Positions 12,621 to 24,903 of a DNA stretch of 64,000 bases are shown in pieces. The notes under the pieces are model-generated. The model was not told where the DNA came from. It did no database searches and saw only the letters and a program-made list of their open reading frames with translations. The stretch covers positions 45,007-109,006 of the forward strand of contig CAUYLG010017796.1 of the NCBI GenBank assembly GCA_963573385.1, in the 5' to 3' direction. A program made the position numbers and the translations under genes. The stretch's first letter is position 1; each line of letters opens with the position of its first letter. This DNA is from Cacajao melanocephalus. Its lineage: Eukaryota; Chordata; Mammalia; Primates; Pitheciidae.

Positions 12621-12912
12621 GGCCAGGCATGGTGGCTCACGCCTGTAATCCCAGCACTTTGGAAGGCCAAGGCGGGCAGATCACTTGAGGTCAGGAGTTT
12701 GAGACAAGCCTGGCCAGCATGGTGAAACCCCATTTCTACTAAAAATACAAAAAAATTAGCAGGGGTAGTGGCACACACCTATAATCCCAACTACTTGGAA
12801 TGCTGAGACAAGGGAGAATCATTTGAAATCAGGAGGCAGAGGCTGCAGTGAGCCAAGATCATGCCACTGCACTCCAGCCTGGGTCACAAAGCAAGACCGT
12901 CCCCCCAAAAAA
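12621..12912 (+). mobile_element. Alu SINE, full length, plus strand
   Basis: It starts ggccaggcatggtggctcac and has both monomers, the middle A-rich linker (about 12740-12756) and the ending gcactccagcctgggtcaca. The terminal A run is very short. A possible duplication of atatgtatatg flanks it (12610-12620 and 12914-12924), but both lie in a TA microsatellite, so this is weak. The A and B boxes of the Pol III promoter are in the left monomer. Confidence 0.95.
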
Positions 12913-12954
12913 CATATGTATATGTATATAAGCATGTACTTACTTAGCGAGCAT

Positions 12955-13032
12955 AGTAGTATTACATGATTTGGGATTTTCATGGTTATGCAAATTTAAT
13001 CATTCATTTATTTCTCAGCAGTATTTCTTCAG
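12955..13032 (+). other. Source-like copy of a 78-bp segment repeated at 16743-16820
   Basis: This 78-base segment just 3' of the Alu recurs in the same orientation 3.8 kb downstream, inside an L1. The two copies match at 74 of 78 positions by hand count, all four differences being transitions. It includes a perfect octamer ATGCAAAT at 12988-12995. Here the sequence runs on smoothly into neighbouring DNA, while the other copy is an island within L1, so this is probably the donor. Confidence 0.9.
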
Positions 13033-13155
13033 CCAAGTAATATTCTTTCTATGCTAGACATTGGGCTAGGTGCTAGGGATAGAACTCTGAAAATAAAGGT
13101 AGACACAAAGCCTCCCCTCAAGGAGCGTAACATCTTGTGAGAAAGACATTTAAAA
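13033..13155 (-). repeat. Possible ancient interspersed repeat
   Basis: The order gctaggtgctagggatag, then a gcctcccctcaaggagc block, resembles the widespread old mammalian repeat with the theme 'ggcactgtgctaggtgctggg ... ccctcaaggagct'. I cannot settle its family or its strand with confidence. Confidence 0.4.
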
Positions 13156-13170
13156 AATATAATCTAGCTA

Positions 13171-13230
13171 TCTATTATATATCTCATCAATTTATCCATA
13201 TCTATTATATATCTCATTTATCTATCTGTA
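13171..13230. repeat. 30-bp tandem duplication
   Basis: Bases 13171-13200 and 13201-13230 both start with the same 17-base AT-rich string and then diverge (tctattatatatctcat). Confidence 0.75.
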
Positions 13231-13806
13231 ATATGAAAAAGAAATACAGGATTTTGAGAATGCAAACCATGGAAAAAAAACCACTCAGAACATAAAAAGG
13301 TTTTTTCTGAGGCAGTGACAAGAAATCTAAAAAATAAAGAAAAAGGAAGGTTTTTTCAGGATCTCATGAGCCATGCATGAAACAACATTGATAATAATTT
13401 GATACAGTTGTTATATCAGAAAGCACAAAACTCTGTCTTCCATTGTGTTCAAGATGACAGTGACGCATGTGTATTCTCACTTTCTGTTGTGAGTGATCAA
13501 AAACCCCTCAAACTTGTTTAAGAAAAATGGAATATATTGCTTTATACAATGGAGGAGTGGTTTCAGATATTGCTTATTCCAGGGTTCAAACAATTTATCT
13601 TTTTCTTAATAATCAGGCATTGCCTCCTTGATATTGAATCCATTATCCAACCCCACATGGTAGAAAGACAGTAGCATATAGCTCCAGGGACGATATTCCT
13701 CCAGGTTGAAATCCAGCAAAAATATCCCACACATTATGAATTCTTAGATTCAAATGTGACCAGCTGAGGTCACTTACCAATCCCTGAGAAAATATCACAA
13801 AATACT
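13231..13806. other. Unique or unclassified old DNA
   Basis: No gene. The 13490-13800 part could be an old interspersed repeat, but I cannot name it. Confidence 0.4.
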
Positions 13807-13822
13807 AGAAAATAAAAAACAT
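13807..13822 (+). repeat. Left target-site duplication of the plus-strand L1
   Basis: The 16-base string agaaaataaaaaacat here matches agaaaacaaaaaacat at 21175-21190 with one difference. It lies exactly before the L1 5' end, and its first bases (preceded by tact) are near the L1 endonuclease preference. Confidence 0.75.
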
Positions 13823-14853
13823 GGGGCCAAGATGGCCGACTAGAAACAGTGGACATGGGAGGCTCCCATCGAAAAGATCCAAAACAGCATGCGAATCCTG
13901 CACCGGAAACCGAGGTATCCAGGTTCCATCATCAGGACTGATCAGGCAGCTGGCCTGACCTACGGAGAGGAAGGAAGAGCACTGTGGTGTGGTGGCTTAC
14001 CTGAGAGACACATAGGGTAGGGGAGCCCTCATCCCCAGCCAAGGGAGGCAGTCACTGAGCATGGTACCCAGCCTGGGAAACCAAGCTGTTTCTATGAAAC
14101 TGTGCAACCCATGGATTGGAAGATCCCACTAGGGGGCCCACATGACCAGGGCCTTCAGCTCCAACCACAGAGCCACGCTGATTCTCAACAACCGCTCCAC
14201 TAGAATTGGCCTAAGCCTGCAGAATTCCCAGGGAGAGGGGCAGCACTAAACACTACTGCAGCTGCCTGTGGTCTAAGCCATCTGAGCTCATTGTGGGAGG
14301 AACAGCGGCCAACACTGTGGCTGCAGGGCCTCCCTGCATGAACTCCAACTCCAGCCAGGGGCTCAGGGAGAGAACTCTGATCTCCCTGGACCTGAGCCCT
14401 TAGAGGGAGGGGTGGCCATAGTCTCCATGGACAAGCAGACTTAGTCTTTCCACCTGCTAGCTCTGAGGAATCCAGGCAGCCCAGATGAGTGGGTTTTCCT
14501 CCAAAGCAGCAGACCCCCTTCACCAAGGGATAGCTAAAGTGCCTCGTTAAATGGGTTCTGCTTCCTGTGCCACCAACTGGGTGATATTCCCCCAACAGGG
14601 ATTGTCAGATATCCTACACAGGAGCATTCCTACTGGTACGGACATCAGGTTGGTACGCGTTGAGGTCAGAGATCCCAGAGACAGGAACAGGCGCCCATCT
14701 TTGCTGTTCTCCAGCCTCCTTGAGTGACATTTTCAGGCACAAGAGCAAACCAGATGAATAGGGCCTGAAGTGAATCCCCAGCAAACTGCCGCATCCCTAC
14801 AGAAGAGGGATCTGACTTGAAAAAAACAAACAAACAGAAAGCAACAAAAACAG
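13823..14853 (+). promoter_or_regulatory. L1 5' UTR with YY1 site
   Basis: This is the internal Pol II promoter region of the L1. The YY1 core CAAGATGGC is intact at 13828-13836, near the first transcribed base, as in known L1s. The UTR is about 1 kb and GC-richer than the surroundings. The 131-codon minus-strand open frame at 14200-14595 is a by-product of this composition. Confidence 0.8.
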
Positions 14854-16310
14854 CATAAACAAAAAAAGTTCAAAGCCCCCACAAAAACCCCATTCAAAGG
14901 TCAGCAGCCTCAAACATCAAAACTAGACAAACTCGTGAAGATGAGAAAGAATCAATGAAGAAAACACTGACAACCCAAAAGGCCAGAGTGATTCTCTTCC
15001 AAATGATTTCAGCACCTCTCCAGGAAGGGTGCAGAGCGGGACAGAGGATGAGATGAACAAATTGACAGAAGTAGGCTTCAGAAGGTGGGTAATAACAAAC
15101 TTTGCTAAGGTAAAAGAGCATGTTCTAACCCAATGCAAAGAAGCTAAGAACCTTGATAAAAGGTTAGAGGAGCTGCTAACTAGAATAACCAATTTAGAGA
15201 GGAGCATACATGAACTGATGGAGCTGAAAAATGCTGCATGAGAACTTCATGGAGCATACAAGTATCAATAGCCAAATCGACCAAGCAGAAGAAAGAATAT
15301 CAGAGATGGAAGATTATCTTGCTGAAATAAGGTAGGCAGACAAGGTTAGAGAAGAAGGAATGAAAAAAACCTCTGAGAAATATGGGACTATTTAAAAAGA
15401 CCAAACCTACAACAGATTGATGTACCTGAAAGAGATGGGAAGAATGGAACTAAGCGGGAAAACACACTTCAGGATATTGTTCAGGAGAACTTCCCCAACC
15501 TAGCAAGACAGGCCAACATTCAAATTCAGGAAATACAGAGAACATCACTGGATTAGTCTGTTTTCACACTGCTGAAGTTGGGAAGACATACCCGAGATTG
15601 GGAAGAAAAAGAGGTTTAATTGGACTAACAGTTCCCCATGGCTGGGGAGGCCTCAGAATCATGGTGGGAGGCAAAAGGCACTTCTTACATGGCAGCGGCA
15701 AGATAAAATGAGGAGGAAGCAAAAGTGGAAACCCCTGATAAATCCATCAGATCTCATGAGACTTATTCACTGTCACAAGAATAGCACTGGAAAGACTGGT
15801 CCCTATGATTCAATTACCTGCTTCATCCCTCTCATAACATATGGGAATTCTGGGAGATACAATTCAAGTTGAGAGTTGATGGAGACACAGCAAAACCATA
15901 TCATGCACTAAGATGCTCCATGAGAAGATCAACCCCAAGATACATAATCTTTAGATTCTCCAAGGTTGAAATGAAGGAAAAAATGTTAAGGCCAGCCATA
16001 GAGAAAGGCCAGGTCACCTACAAATGGAAGCCCATCAGACTAATGGCAGATTTCTCAGCAGAAACTCTATAAGCCAGAAGAGAGTGGGGGCCAACATTCA
16101 ACATTCTTAAAAAACGAATTTTCAACCCAGAATGTAATATCCAGCCAGACTAAGCTTCGTAAATGAAGGAGAAATAAAATTATTCTCAGACAAGTAAATG
16201 CTGAGGGAATTCATAACCTCATGACCACCAGGCCTGCCTTGCAAGAGTACCTGAAGGACACACTAAATATGGAAAGGAAAAACCGGTACCAGCCACTGCA
16301 AAACACACAA
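14854..16310 (+). pseudogene. L1 ORF1, broken and split by an LTR
   Basis: ORF1 probably began near 14854, where the expected start codon now reads ATA. Identifiable pieces are 15029-15241 (coiled coil, with RLEELLTRITNLERSI), RRM-region sequence at 15390-15545, and the C-terminal domain from about 15905 (STPRYIIFRFSKVEMKEKML) to 16300. A solo LTR at 15549-15903 separates the last two. Several stops are also present. Confidence 0.85.
15549..15903 (-). mobile_element. THE1/MST-type solo LTR, minus strand, inside L1
   Basis: The 355-base block starts tggattagtctgttttcac and ends caaaaccatatca, which is the reverse complement of a MaLR LTR of THE1/MST type (forward start TGATATGG). Landmarks in reverse are the cgagattgggaag region, ggctggggaggcctcagaat, and the agatctcatgagacttattc block. 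Flanks atcac (left) and tgcac (right) could be a mutated 5-bp duplication. No internal region is present, as expected of a solo LTR left by LTR-LTR recombination. Confidence 0.88.
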
Positions 16311-16700
16311 AAATACAAAGACCAATGGCACTGTGAAGAAACAGCATTAACTAGTATGCAAAATAACCAGCTAGCATCATAATGATAGAATCAAATTCAA
16401 CCATAAAAATATTAACCTTAAATGTAAATGGGCTAAATGCCCCCAAATAAAAGACACAGACTGGAAAATTGGATAGAGTCAAGACCTGTTTTGGTGTATT
16501 CAAGAGACCCATATCACGTGCAAAGACACACATAAGCTCAAAATAAAAGGATGGAGGAAAATTTACAAAGCAAATCGAAAGCAGAAAAAAGCAGGGACTG
16601 CATAACTAGTCTCTGATAAAACAGATTTCAAACGAACAAAGATAAAAAAACACAAAGTAGGGATTACGTAATGGTAAAGGGGTCAATTCAACAAGAAGAG

Positions 16701-16926
16701 CTAACTGTATACAGCTAACTATGTAACTATATACAGTTATACAGTAGTATTACATGATTCAGGGTTTTCATGGTTATGCAAATTTAATCATTCATTTATT
16801 TCTCAGCAGTATTTCCTCAGTATTTCCTATATATAACTGTATATATAACTATATACAGTTATATACAGTATATATATACTGCATATAACTATATATACAG
16901 TTATATAGTTAGCTGTATACAGTTAG
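16701..16926. repeat. Palindromic AT-rich insert carrying a 78-bp copied segment
   Basis: L1 sequence ends at about 16700 (aacaagaagag) and resumes near 16960 (acacccaatacgggagcaac). Between are perfect 22-base inverted arms at 16701-16722 and 16905-16926 (each containing ctgtatacag). Inside lie several more copies of taactatatacagtta-like sequence and, at 16743-16820, a 78-base copy of 12955-13032. A normal L1 has only about 20 bases in this place. Confidence 0.88.
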
Positions 16927-18555
16927 GTATATATAGTTATATTTTGGTTATATATAATTGAAATATATACACACCCAATACGGGAGCAACCCAGATTCAT
17001 TAAACAAGTTCTTAGAGGCCCAAAAAGAAACTTAGACTCCCACAAAATACTAGTGGGAGATTTTAACTCCCCGCTCTCAATATTAGATAGTTCAACAAGA
17101 CAGAAAATTTAACAAGGATATTGAGGAAGTAAACTCAGCTCTGGGGCAAGTGAACCTAACAGATATCTACAGAACTCTTCACCCCAAAATTACAGAATAT
17201 ACATTGTTCTCAGTGCCACATGACACTTACTCTAAAACTGACCACATAACTGGAAGTAAAATGCTCCTCAGCAAATGAAACAGAACACAAATCATAAAGA
17301 ACAGCCTCTCGACCACAGTGCAATCAAATTAGAACTCAGGATTAAGAAACTCACTCAAAACCACACGACTACATGGAAGTTGAACAACCTGCTCCTCAAC
17401 GACTCCTGGGTAAAAATAAAATTAAGGCAGAAATCAAGAAGTTCTTTGAAATCAATGAGAAAAAAGAGACAACATACCAGGATCTCTGGGAAACAGATAA
17501 AACAGTGTTAAGAGGGATATTTATAGTACCAAATGCCCTCTTCAGAAAGTTACAAAGATCTAAAATCGACACATTAACATCACAATGAAAAGAACTAGAA
17601 AAGCAAGAGCAAAGAAATCCAAAAGGTAGCAGAAGATAAGAAATAACTAAGATCAGAGTGGAACTGAAGAAAATAGAGACATGAAAAACGCTTCAAAATA
17701 TCAGTGAATCTAGGAGCTGGTTTTTTTAAAAAAAAAAGAAAGAAAGAAAGAAATAAGTAGACTGCTAGCTAGACTAATACAGAAGAAAAGAGAGAAGAAT
17801 AAAATAGACACAATAAAACAAATAAAAGGGAGATCACCACTGATCCCACAGAAGTGCAAACTATCATCAGAGAATACTACAAACATCTCTACACAAATAA
17901 ACTAGAAAAGCTAAAAGAAATGTATAAATTCCTGGACACATAAATTCTCCCAGGACTAACCCAGGAAAAAGTCAAATCCCTGAATAGACCAATAACAAGT
18001 TCTGAAATTGAGGCAGTAATTAATAGCCTACCAACCAAAAAAAGCCCAGGACCAGATGGATTCACAGCCAAATTCTACCAGAGGTACAAAGAGGAGCTGA
18101 TACCATTCCTTTTGAAATTATTCCAAACAATTGAAAAGGAAGGACTTATTTCTAACGCATTTTATGAGGCCAGCATCACCCTGATACCAAAACCTGGCAA
18201 AGACACAACAAAAAAAGCAAACTTCAGGCCAATATCCCTGGTTAATATCAATGTGAAAATCATCAATAAACTACTGACAAGCCAAATTCAGTAGCACATC
18301 AAAAAGCATATCCACCATGATCAAGTCTGCTTCATCTCTGGGATGCAAGGCTGGTTCCACATATGCAAAACAATAAACATAATCCAGCACATAAACAGAA
18401 CCAATGACAAAAGACCACATGATTGTCTCAATAGATGCAGAAAAGGCTTCTGATAATATCCACCATCCCTTCATGTTAAAAACTCTCAATAAAGTAGATA
18501 TTGATGGAACCTATCTCAAAATAATAAGAGCTATTTATGAGAAATCCACAGCTAA

Positions 18556-18651
<96 letters not shown>

Positions 18652-19734
18652 TAAGTTCTGGCCAGGGCGATCAGGCAAGAGGAAGAAATAAAGGGTATTC
18701 AGATAGGAAGAGAGGAAGTCAAATTGTCTTTGTTTGCAGATGACATGATTCTATATTTAGAAAACTCCATGTCTCAGCCCAAAAACTCATTAGCTGATAA
18801 GCAACTTCAGCAAAATCTCGAAATCAACGTGCAAAAATCACAAGACTTGCTATACACCAAAAATAGACAAGCAGAGAGCCAATTCATTCAAAATTGCTAC
18901 AGAGAGAATAAAATATCCAGGAATATGACTTACAAGGGGTGCAAAGGACCTCTTCAAGGAGAACTACAAACCACTGCTCAAGGAAATAATAGAGGACAAC
19001 AACAAATGGAAAAACAGTCCATCCTCATGAATCGGAAGAATCAACATCACAAAAATGGCCATACTGCCAAAGTAATTTATAGATTCAGTGCTATTTCCAT
19101 CAAACTACCATTGACTTTCTTCACAGAATTAGAAAAAAACTTCTTAAAAATTTATATGGAACCAAAAAGGAGCCTACATAGCCAAGACAATCCTAAACGA
19201 AAAGAACAAAGCTGGAGGCATCACACTACCTGACTTTGTACTATATGAGACTACAGTAACCAAAACAGCATGGTACTGGTACAAAAGCAGATATATAGAC
19301 CAATAAACAGATTAGAGACCTAGGAAATAAGACTACAAATCTACAAACATCTGATCTTCAACAAACCTGACAAAAACAAGCAATGGGGTAAGTATTCCCT
19401 ATTTAATAAAATGATGCTGGAAAAACTGGCTAGCCATATGTGGAAGACAGAAACCAGACCTCTTCCTTAGACCTTATACCTTATTCAAAAATTAACTCAA
19501 GATAGATTAAAGGTAAAACAAAAAAACCATAAACACCCTAGAAGAAAACCTAAGCAATTACATTCAGGATATAGGCATGGGCAAATATTTTATGATGAAA
19601 TCGCCAAAAACAATTGCAACTAAAGCTAAAATTGAATAATAGAATCTAATTAAACTAAAAAGCTTCTGCACAGCAAAAGAAACTATCATCAGAGTGAAGA
19701 GGAAACCTACAGAATGGGAGAAGACTTTAGCAAC

Positions 19735-20169
19735 TATATTAGTCATGGTTCTCTAGAGGATCAGAACTAATGGAATAGTTATATATATAAAGAAGAGCTT
19801 ATTAGTACTAACCACATGATTACAGGGTCCCACAATAGGTCATCATTTGCAGGATGAGGAGCAAGGAGAGCCAGTCCGAGTTTCAAAACTGAAGAACCTG
19901 GAGTCCAATGTTCAAAAGCAGGAAGCATCCAGCGCAGGTGAAAGAGGTAGGCTGGGAGGCAAGGTCTTATCACATTTTTCGTCTTGCTTATATTCTAGCC
20001 ACACTGGCAGCTGATTAGATTGTGCCCACTCAGATTAAGGGTGGGTCTGCCTTTCCCAGCCCACTGACTCAAATGTTAATTTCCTTTGGCAACACCCTCA
20101 CAGACACACCCAGGATCAATACTTGTATCTTTCAATCCAATCAATTGATACTCAGTATTAACCATCACA
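19735..20169 (-). mobile_element. MLT2-type (ERV-L) solo LTR, minus strand, inside L1
   Basis: This 435-base block is the reverse complement of the same LTR type that bounds the provirus at 40633-47436: it starts tatattagtcatggttctct and ends actcagtattaaccatcaca. It interrupts L1 ORF2 cleanly. Flanks gcaac (19730-19734) and gcaat (20170-20174) fit a 5-bp target duplication with one change. Confidence 0.88.
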
Positions 20170-21123
20170 GCAATCTACCTATATGACAAAGTTCTATTAA
20201 CCAGAATGTGCAAGGAACTTAAACAAATTTACAAGAAAAAAATATATATATATTAAAAAAAACATCAAAAAGTGGGCAAAGGATATGAACAGACACTTGT
20301 CAATGGAAAAAACTTATATGGTCAACAAACATATGAGAAAAAGCTCAATTTCACTAATGATTAGAGAAATGCAAAACAAAACCACAGTGAGATACCATCT
20401 CATGCTAGTGAGAATGCCAATTATTAGAAGGTCAAGAAACAACAGATGTTAATGAAGCTGTGGAGAATTAGGAATGCTTTTACATTATTGGTGGAAATGT
20501 AAATTAGTTCAACCATTGTGGAAAACAGTGTGACTATTCCTCAAGGATCTGGAATCCCAAATACCATTTGACCAAGCAATCTCATTACTGGGTATATACC
20601 CAAAGGAATATAAATCATCCTGTTATAAATATACATGCACATATATGTTTATTGCAACAGTATTCACAATAGTAAAGACATGGAGCCAACCCAAATGCCC
20701 ACCAACGATAGACTGGATAAAGAAAATTTGGTACATGTACACCATTGAATACTATACAGTCACAAAAAGGAATGAGATCATGTCCTTTTCAGGGACATGC
20801 ATAAAGCTGGAAGCCGTCATCCTCAGCAAACTAACACAAGAACAGAAAACCAAACACTGCATGTTCTCACTCATAAGTGGGGGCTGAACAAAGAGAACAC
20901 ATGGACACAAGAAGGGGAACAACACACACCAGGACCTATCAGTGAGGGGGCGGGAATGTGGGGAAAGAAAGTATCTTGAAAGATAGCTAAAACCTGCGGG
21001 GCTTAAAACCTAGGTGACAGGTGGATAGGAGCAGCAAACCACCATGGCACACATATACCTATGTAACTAACCTGCACGTTCTGCACATGTATCCTGGAAC
21101 TTAAAATTAAAAAAAAAAAGAAA

Positions 21124-21174
21124 GAAATGGAATATGCTAGTCAATTCAATAAAAGCGTCTGTTGTACCTAAAAA
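21124..21174 (+). other. Possible L1 3' transduction with second poly(A) signal
   Basis: Between the L1 A-tail and the right target-site copy lie about 47 non-L1 bases with AATAAA at 21148-21153, followed about 17 bases later by an A run (21170-21175). That is the layout of a transcript that read past the L1 signal and used a second one at its source locus. The piece is too short to trace by eye. Confidence 0.5.
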
Positions 21175-21190
21175 AGAAAACAAAAAACAT
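21175..21190 (+). repeat. Right target-site duplication of the plus-strand L1
   Basis: Matches 13807-13822 at 15 of 16 bases and marks the true 3' end of the insertion. Confidence 0.75.
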
Positions 21191-24100
21191 ATTTATGCTC
21201 AACTACACATCGATCATACTGTTACTCTTTTTTGACTACATATTCTTTGACCACTTCTTTATATGACAGTTTTGTAATATTTTCTATAAAGAAAATACAA
21301 AAATAAATGTTTTCTCTGCATAATTGATACCTTTTATTATTGGTAGATTAGAAATGTATCTTTCAGTCAGTTATGTAATTTATTCATGTTATGGTTTTTT
21401 AAGGATTGTTATTAAATACTTGAAAACCTCTATCAAATTTCTTTTATATGTAAGTTAAAAAATTTTAAGGAATTTTCATCAGATCAATTTGTGTTTTGAT
21501 ATCTTTCAAACTTGCATCTCCTCTGCCACCCACATAGTGCCACTACCACAAGACATTTTCACATGCTAGTTCAACTTCTGATAGTCTGCCATTTTTGTGT
21601 CATGACTTTTAGTGATTCAACAGATCACGTGGCAAGAGTGTACATGGAAACACTTTTTATGCCAGGATGTTTTGCAGTAACATAACTATTCATGGATGGA
21701 ACAGTGAATCACCTAAGTGTATTCCACTAAAAGCAAAGTAAGTTATCTTAGCTTGCCTCAGCAATTTGGAGTAGCAGGAGTAGATATTAAAAAGACAGAA
21801 GTTCTCTTGTGTGGGTATGTCATAGATGAGGTCTTTGCAGTACTGGTTAACATGATTCTGACAGCAAGAATGAGGGTCCTTCTCATTTGGGCTCATAGGA
21901 TTCTGGGGAATCTGGGATTTCAAGATTCTCCAGCTTGTCCATCTCAGGACCAAGGGTCTCCGTCTCTGGACCAAGAGTCTTGTTCTTTTCCTTGCAAGAG
22001 GTGTCTTTTATATGGGTGACTTTTGAGATCATGCACTTATTCTTCTTTGCAGCTTCCCCATCCTTTTAATTAAATCACAGGCATGCATACTTTTTGGCAC
22101 AATCTGCCTCATAGTGGCAGGAGACAAGCGTTTTCCTTACCATTGAAGGTCTCTGGTTTAAAGGTATACCTTGAGTTAAAAATGGTTATTTTCATTTTTC
22201 AAGCCTTCCAAACTAGATAATAAAAATAACCAACTCCATAATTTTATAATTGCTTTTGGCTCCATTTCATCCAACTGCCACAGCTCCAATGCAAGCCCAT
22301 GTTTCTACTTCCAACAGGATCTCAGTGCAGACCAACTCAGACAAGATTCTTGGCCATTGTGATGCTATTGTGAGCTAGGATTTACATCTATCTCAGTCAC
22401 CATCAACCATTTGTCCTTATTACCATTTCCAAAATCCCATCCTGATAGCTTTCTGAGGTTGCTCTTGGTGTCTCTATTTTAATCTGGGTTTCCCTGAAAG
22501 CAGAGCTTGATACAAAGGATTGTTTGCAGATATTTTAATTGAAAAGTAATCACAGAAGGCAAGAGTGAGAGAAAGGGAGAGTTAAAAGGAACAGAACAGT
22601 AAGCCAATTGCATTGGATACCTCGGCAAGTGACTAGTGCTAATGCCATTATGGGAAGCATAATGAAGTGAGTCCCTGAACTGTCCTCTTTAGAGGATAAA
22701 AGGTTAACACACTCTTCGGATTCCATCTTCCACTGGTCAAGGATGACTCTTGGGTATTAACCCTTCATTGCATATGCCTGAGTGTTAGATGAATTCCCAC
22801 AGGTATCCCACAGCACTCTGTGAAGAAGCCCTGGGGCAGAAAGCAATAAGTAGGTACATTGTATAGGCCCAAGAGAAGTTTTGTCAGGTTACACCTGTGC
22901 AGGATTCATCCAAGCAGGTGCAGACAGAACCGGTTAGGGAAGCACTGGCTGGAGCAAAACAGAGGATTGAGAGGATTTGAAAAATACGCAAATCTCATTT
23001 TATTTTGTAAGATAAAATACTTATCCTAGAGTTAAAAGAATTACCAATTTTCAAATATTAAAAGGCATGTAATATGCAGGTATGTTTATATTTAATCATA
23101 TGTCATATTCTAAAAATACCTTTTATCTGCAAAGAGCATTATTACAGAAATAAGATATTCTTCTCCATCTCTCTGATATACTTCTGAATTATTGCTTCTA
23201 GTCACAGGTGAGAAAAGTAAGGCCTTGACTGAGTGGGTATATCTGACTTCATGTCATCTAAAATATGTAAATAAGAAACACACAACATGTTTCAAGGAAA
23301 ATAGTAGAATGTAGCAGGCAATTCTCATATCTATATTTTTACGGGTCTTCTCACAGCAGTATTCTCTTATAAATTTCCAGTTCTCCAAACCATACTAGAG
23401 TGAAAAATTCATACAATAACTCTTAAGTGTTTCTCTTTGTGTGTCGTCTCTAAATCTTCTAAATTTAAAATAAAAGGAAATATAATCATCCCCACTGAGT
23501 TAGATTTTTCTGAGACCTAAACGGACAATAAATTCCTAGTCGGAGAATGTGATTTCTTGCCCTTTACTTCCTTTTCAGCTGTTATAATCATTTGTAAAAC
23601 AGATTAAGAAACACCTTTGACATTCTCCTGTGGCTTTGAAATTGCTATGTAGCTATTCACCCTCTGCATAGAAATTGAATGAATGAATTGATAGCATTTG
23701 AGAACAGAAGAAATCTCCATATGGAAAAAAAAAAACTTGGAAAATAGTTGAAAAGAACTGCAGACTGTAATCTAGTCAGTAAATAATAATGCAAACCGCA
23801 GTGCAATGTAACTGAAAAAGAGAACAAATAGGCTGGCCTGATGTGATTTGATAAAATTTTTGGCATTGAAGAGCTGGGAAAATTTTCTTGCCTATTCACA
23901 ACTAAAACACTTCTTATTAAGAAAAGGATAGAGAAAATGGAAACTTTCTGCAAAGAGTTCTGATGGGTTTATTTGTTATGCAATTTTTTGCTTTGCCCTT
24001 TGTAAAAGCACAATTTTAGGACACCAGGGAACCAGGTACATTACTCAATTTACTTTAGTACATTTTTATGTGCAAAGTACGAAACTGAGCAGTTCTTAAA

Positions 24101-24300
24101 AACCATACGAATTTCTCTCAACCTATGTAGGAATTAATGTAAGTTGATACGTTGGTTCTTTTTTTAAAAAAATCTTAATTGCGCAAGTAGTACATGTTAA
24201 TTTGAGAAATTAAGGAAAGCAGATGAGGAAAAAATTCAGTTTGCCTATAACCTTAACACCTAGAGAGAACAATTCAACATTTTGATAATCTTCAAATGAA
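21191..24300. other. Unique AT-rich DNA, no gene recognised
   Basis: About 3.1 kb without a clear repeat family. Overlapping open frames on both strands at 21690-22019 (94 and 100 codons) have no recognisable domain. A block at 22480-22990 (cagagcttgatacaaagga) resembles an old LTR-like dispersed repeat, but I cannot name it. Confidence 0.4.
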
Positions 24301-24345
24301 CATACACACACCACACACACACACACACACGCAGGCACACACACA
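24301..24345. repeat. (CA)n microsatellite, interrupted
   Basis: CA run interrupted by ta, cc and gcagg. Confidence 0.95.
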
Positions 24346-24424
24346 TAAAATCCCAAAATAGATCATATTGTAGCTGTTGTTCTATATATTACTTGCTTCC
24401 AACGTCCTTTAGTATCAGTAACTG

Positions 24425-24520
24425 TTATACATTATATATATATTTGTATATGTATATACAGTATATATTGTCATATATACATATGTATGTGTATGTACAC
24501 ATGTGTATAAACTCTGTGTT
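24425..24520. repeat. TA/TG-rich simple repeat
   Basis: Imperfect alternating TA with TG and CA steps. Confidence 0.8.
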
Positions 24521-24592
24521 TGAATTTACAAGTAAAAAAACAGGGATATACACTAACATTTCAGAGAAAATAATGACCTTATTGGTTTTATT

Positions 24593-24903
24593 TTTTTATT
24601 TTTTATTTTTTTTGAGACAGTCTTGCTCTGTTGGCTCTGGTTGGAGTACAGTGTGTTAGTGGCATGACCAAAGCTCACATTAGCCTCAACCTCCTTAGCT
24701 CAGGTGATTCTCCCACCTCAGTCTCCTGAGTAGCTAGACGTACTGCTACTTGACACCACACTTGGCTAATTTTTATTTTTCTGTAGTGACTGGGTCTTGC
24801 TATATTGCTCAGGGTGGTCTCAAACTCCTGGACTCAAGTGATACCCTCACCTTGGCCTCCCAAATTGCTGGATTACAGGTGTGAGCCGCCACCTCACCTG
24901 GCC
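24593..24903 (-). mobile_element. Alu SINE, minus strand, old (AluJ-like)
   Basis: A poly(T)-rich start (the A tail in reverse) runs to gagacag at 24614; then come both monomers in reverse, ending cacctcacctggcc at 24903. High divergence from the Alu pattern suggests an old subfamily. Confidence 0.92.

Noticed and set aside
12383..12778. 131-codon minus-strand frame with an N-terminus resembling a protein fragment
   Set aside because: The first half is the usual antisense Alu translation, the rest is microsatellite.
14200..14595. 131-codon minus-strand frame
   Set aside because: Antisense to the L1 5' UTR; no domain.
21690..22019. Opposed frames of 94 and 100 codons
   Set aside because: No domain, no splice or promoter context, and both strands open at once suggests chance.
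24393..24659. 88-codon frame
   Set aside because: TA-rich repeat followed by the antisense Alu start.
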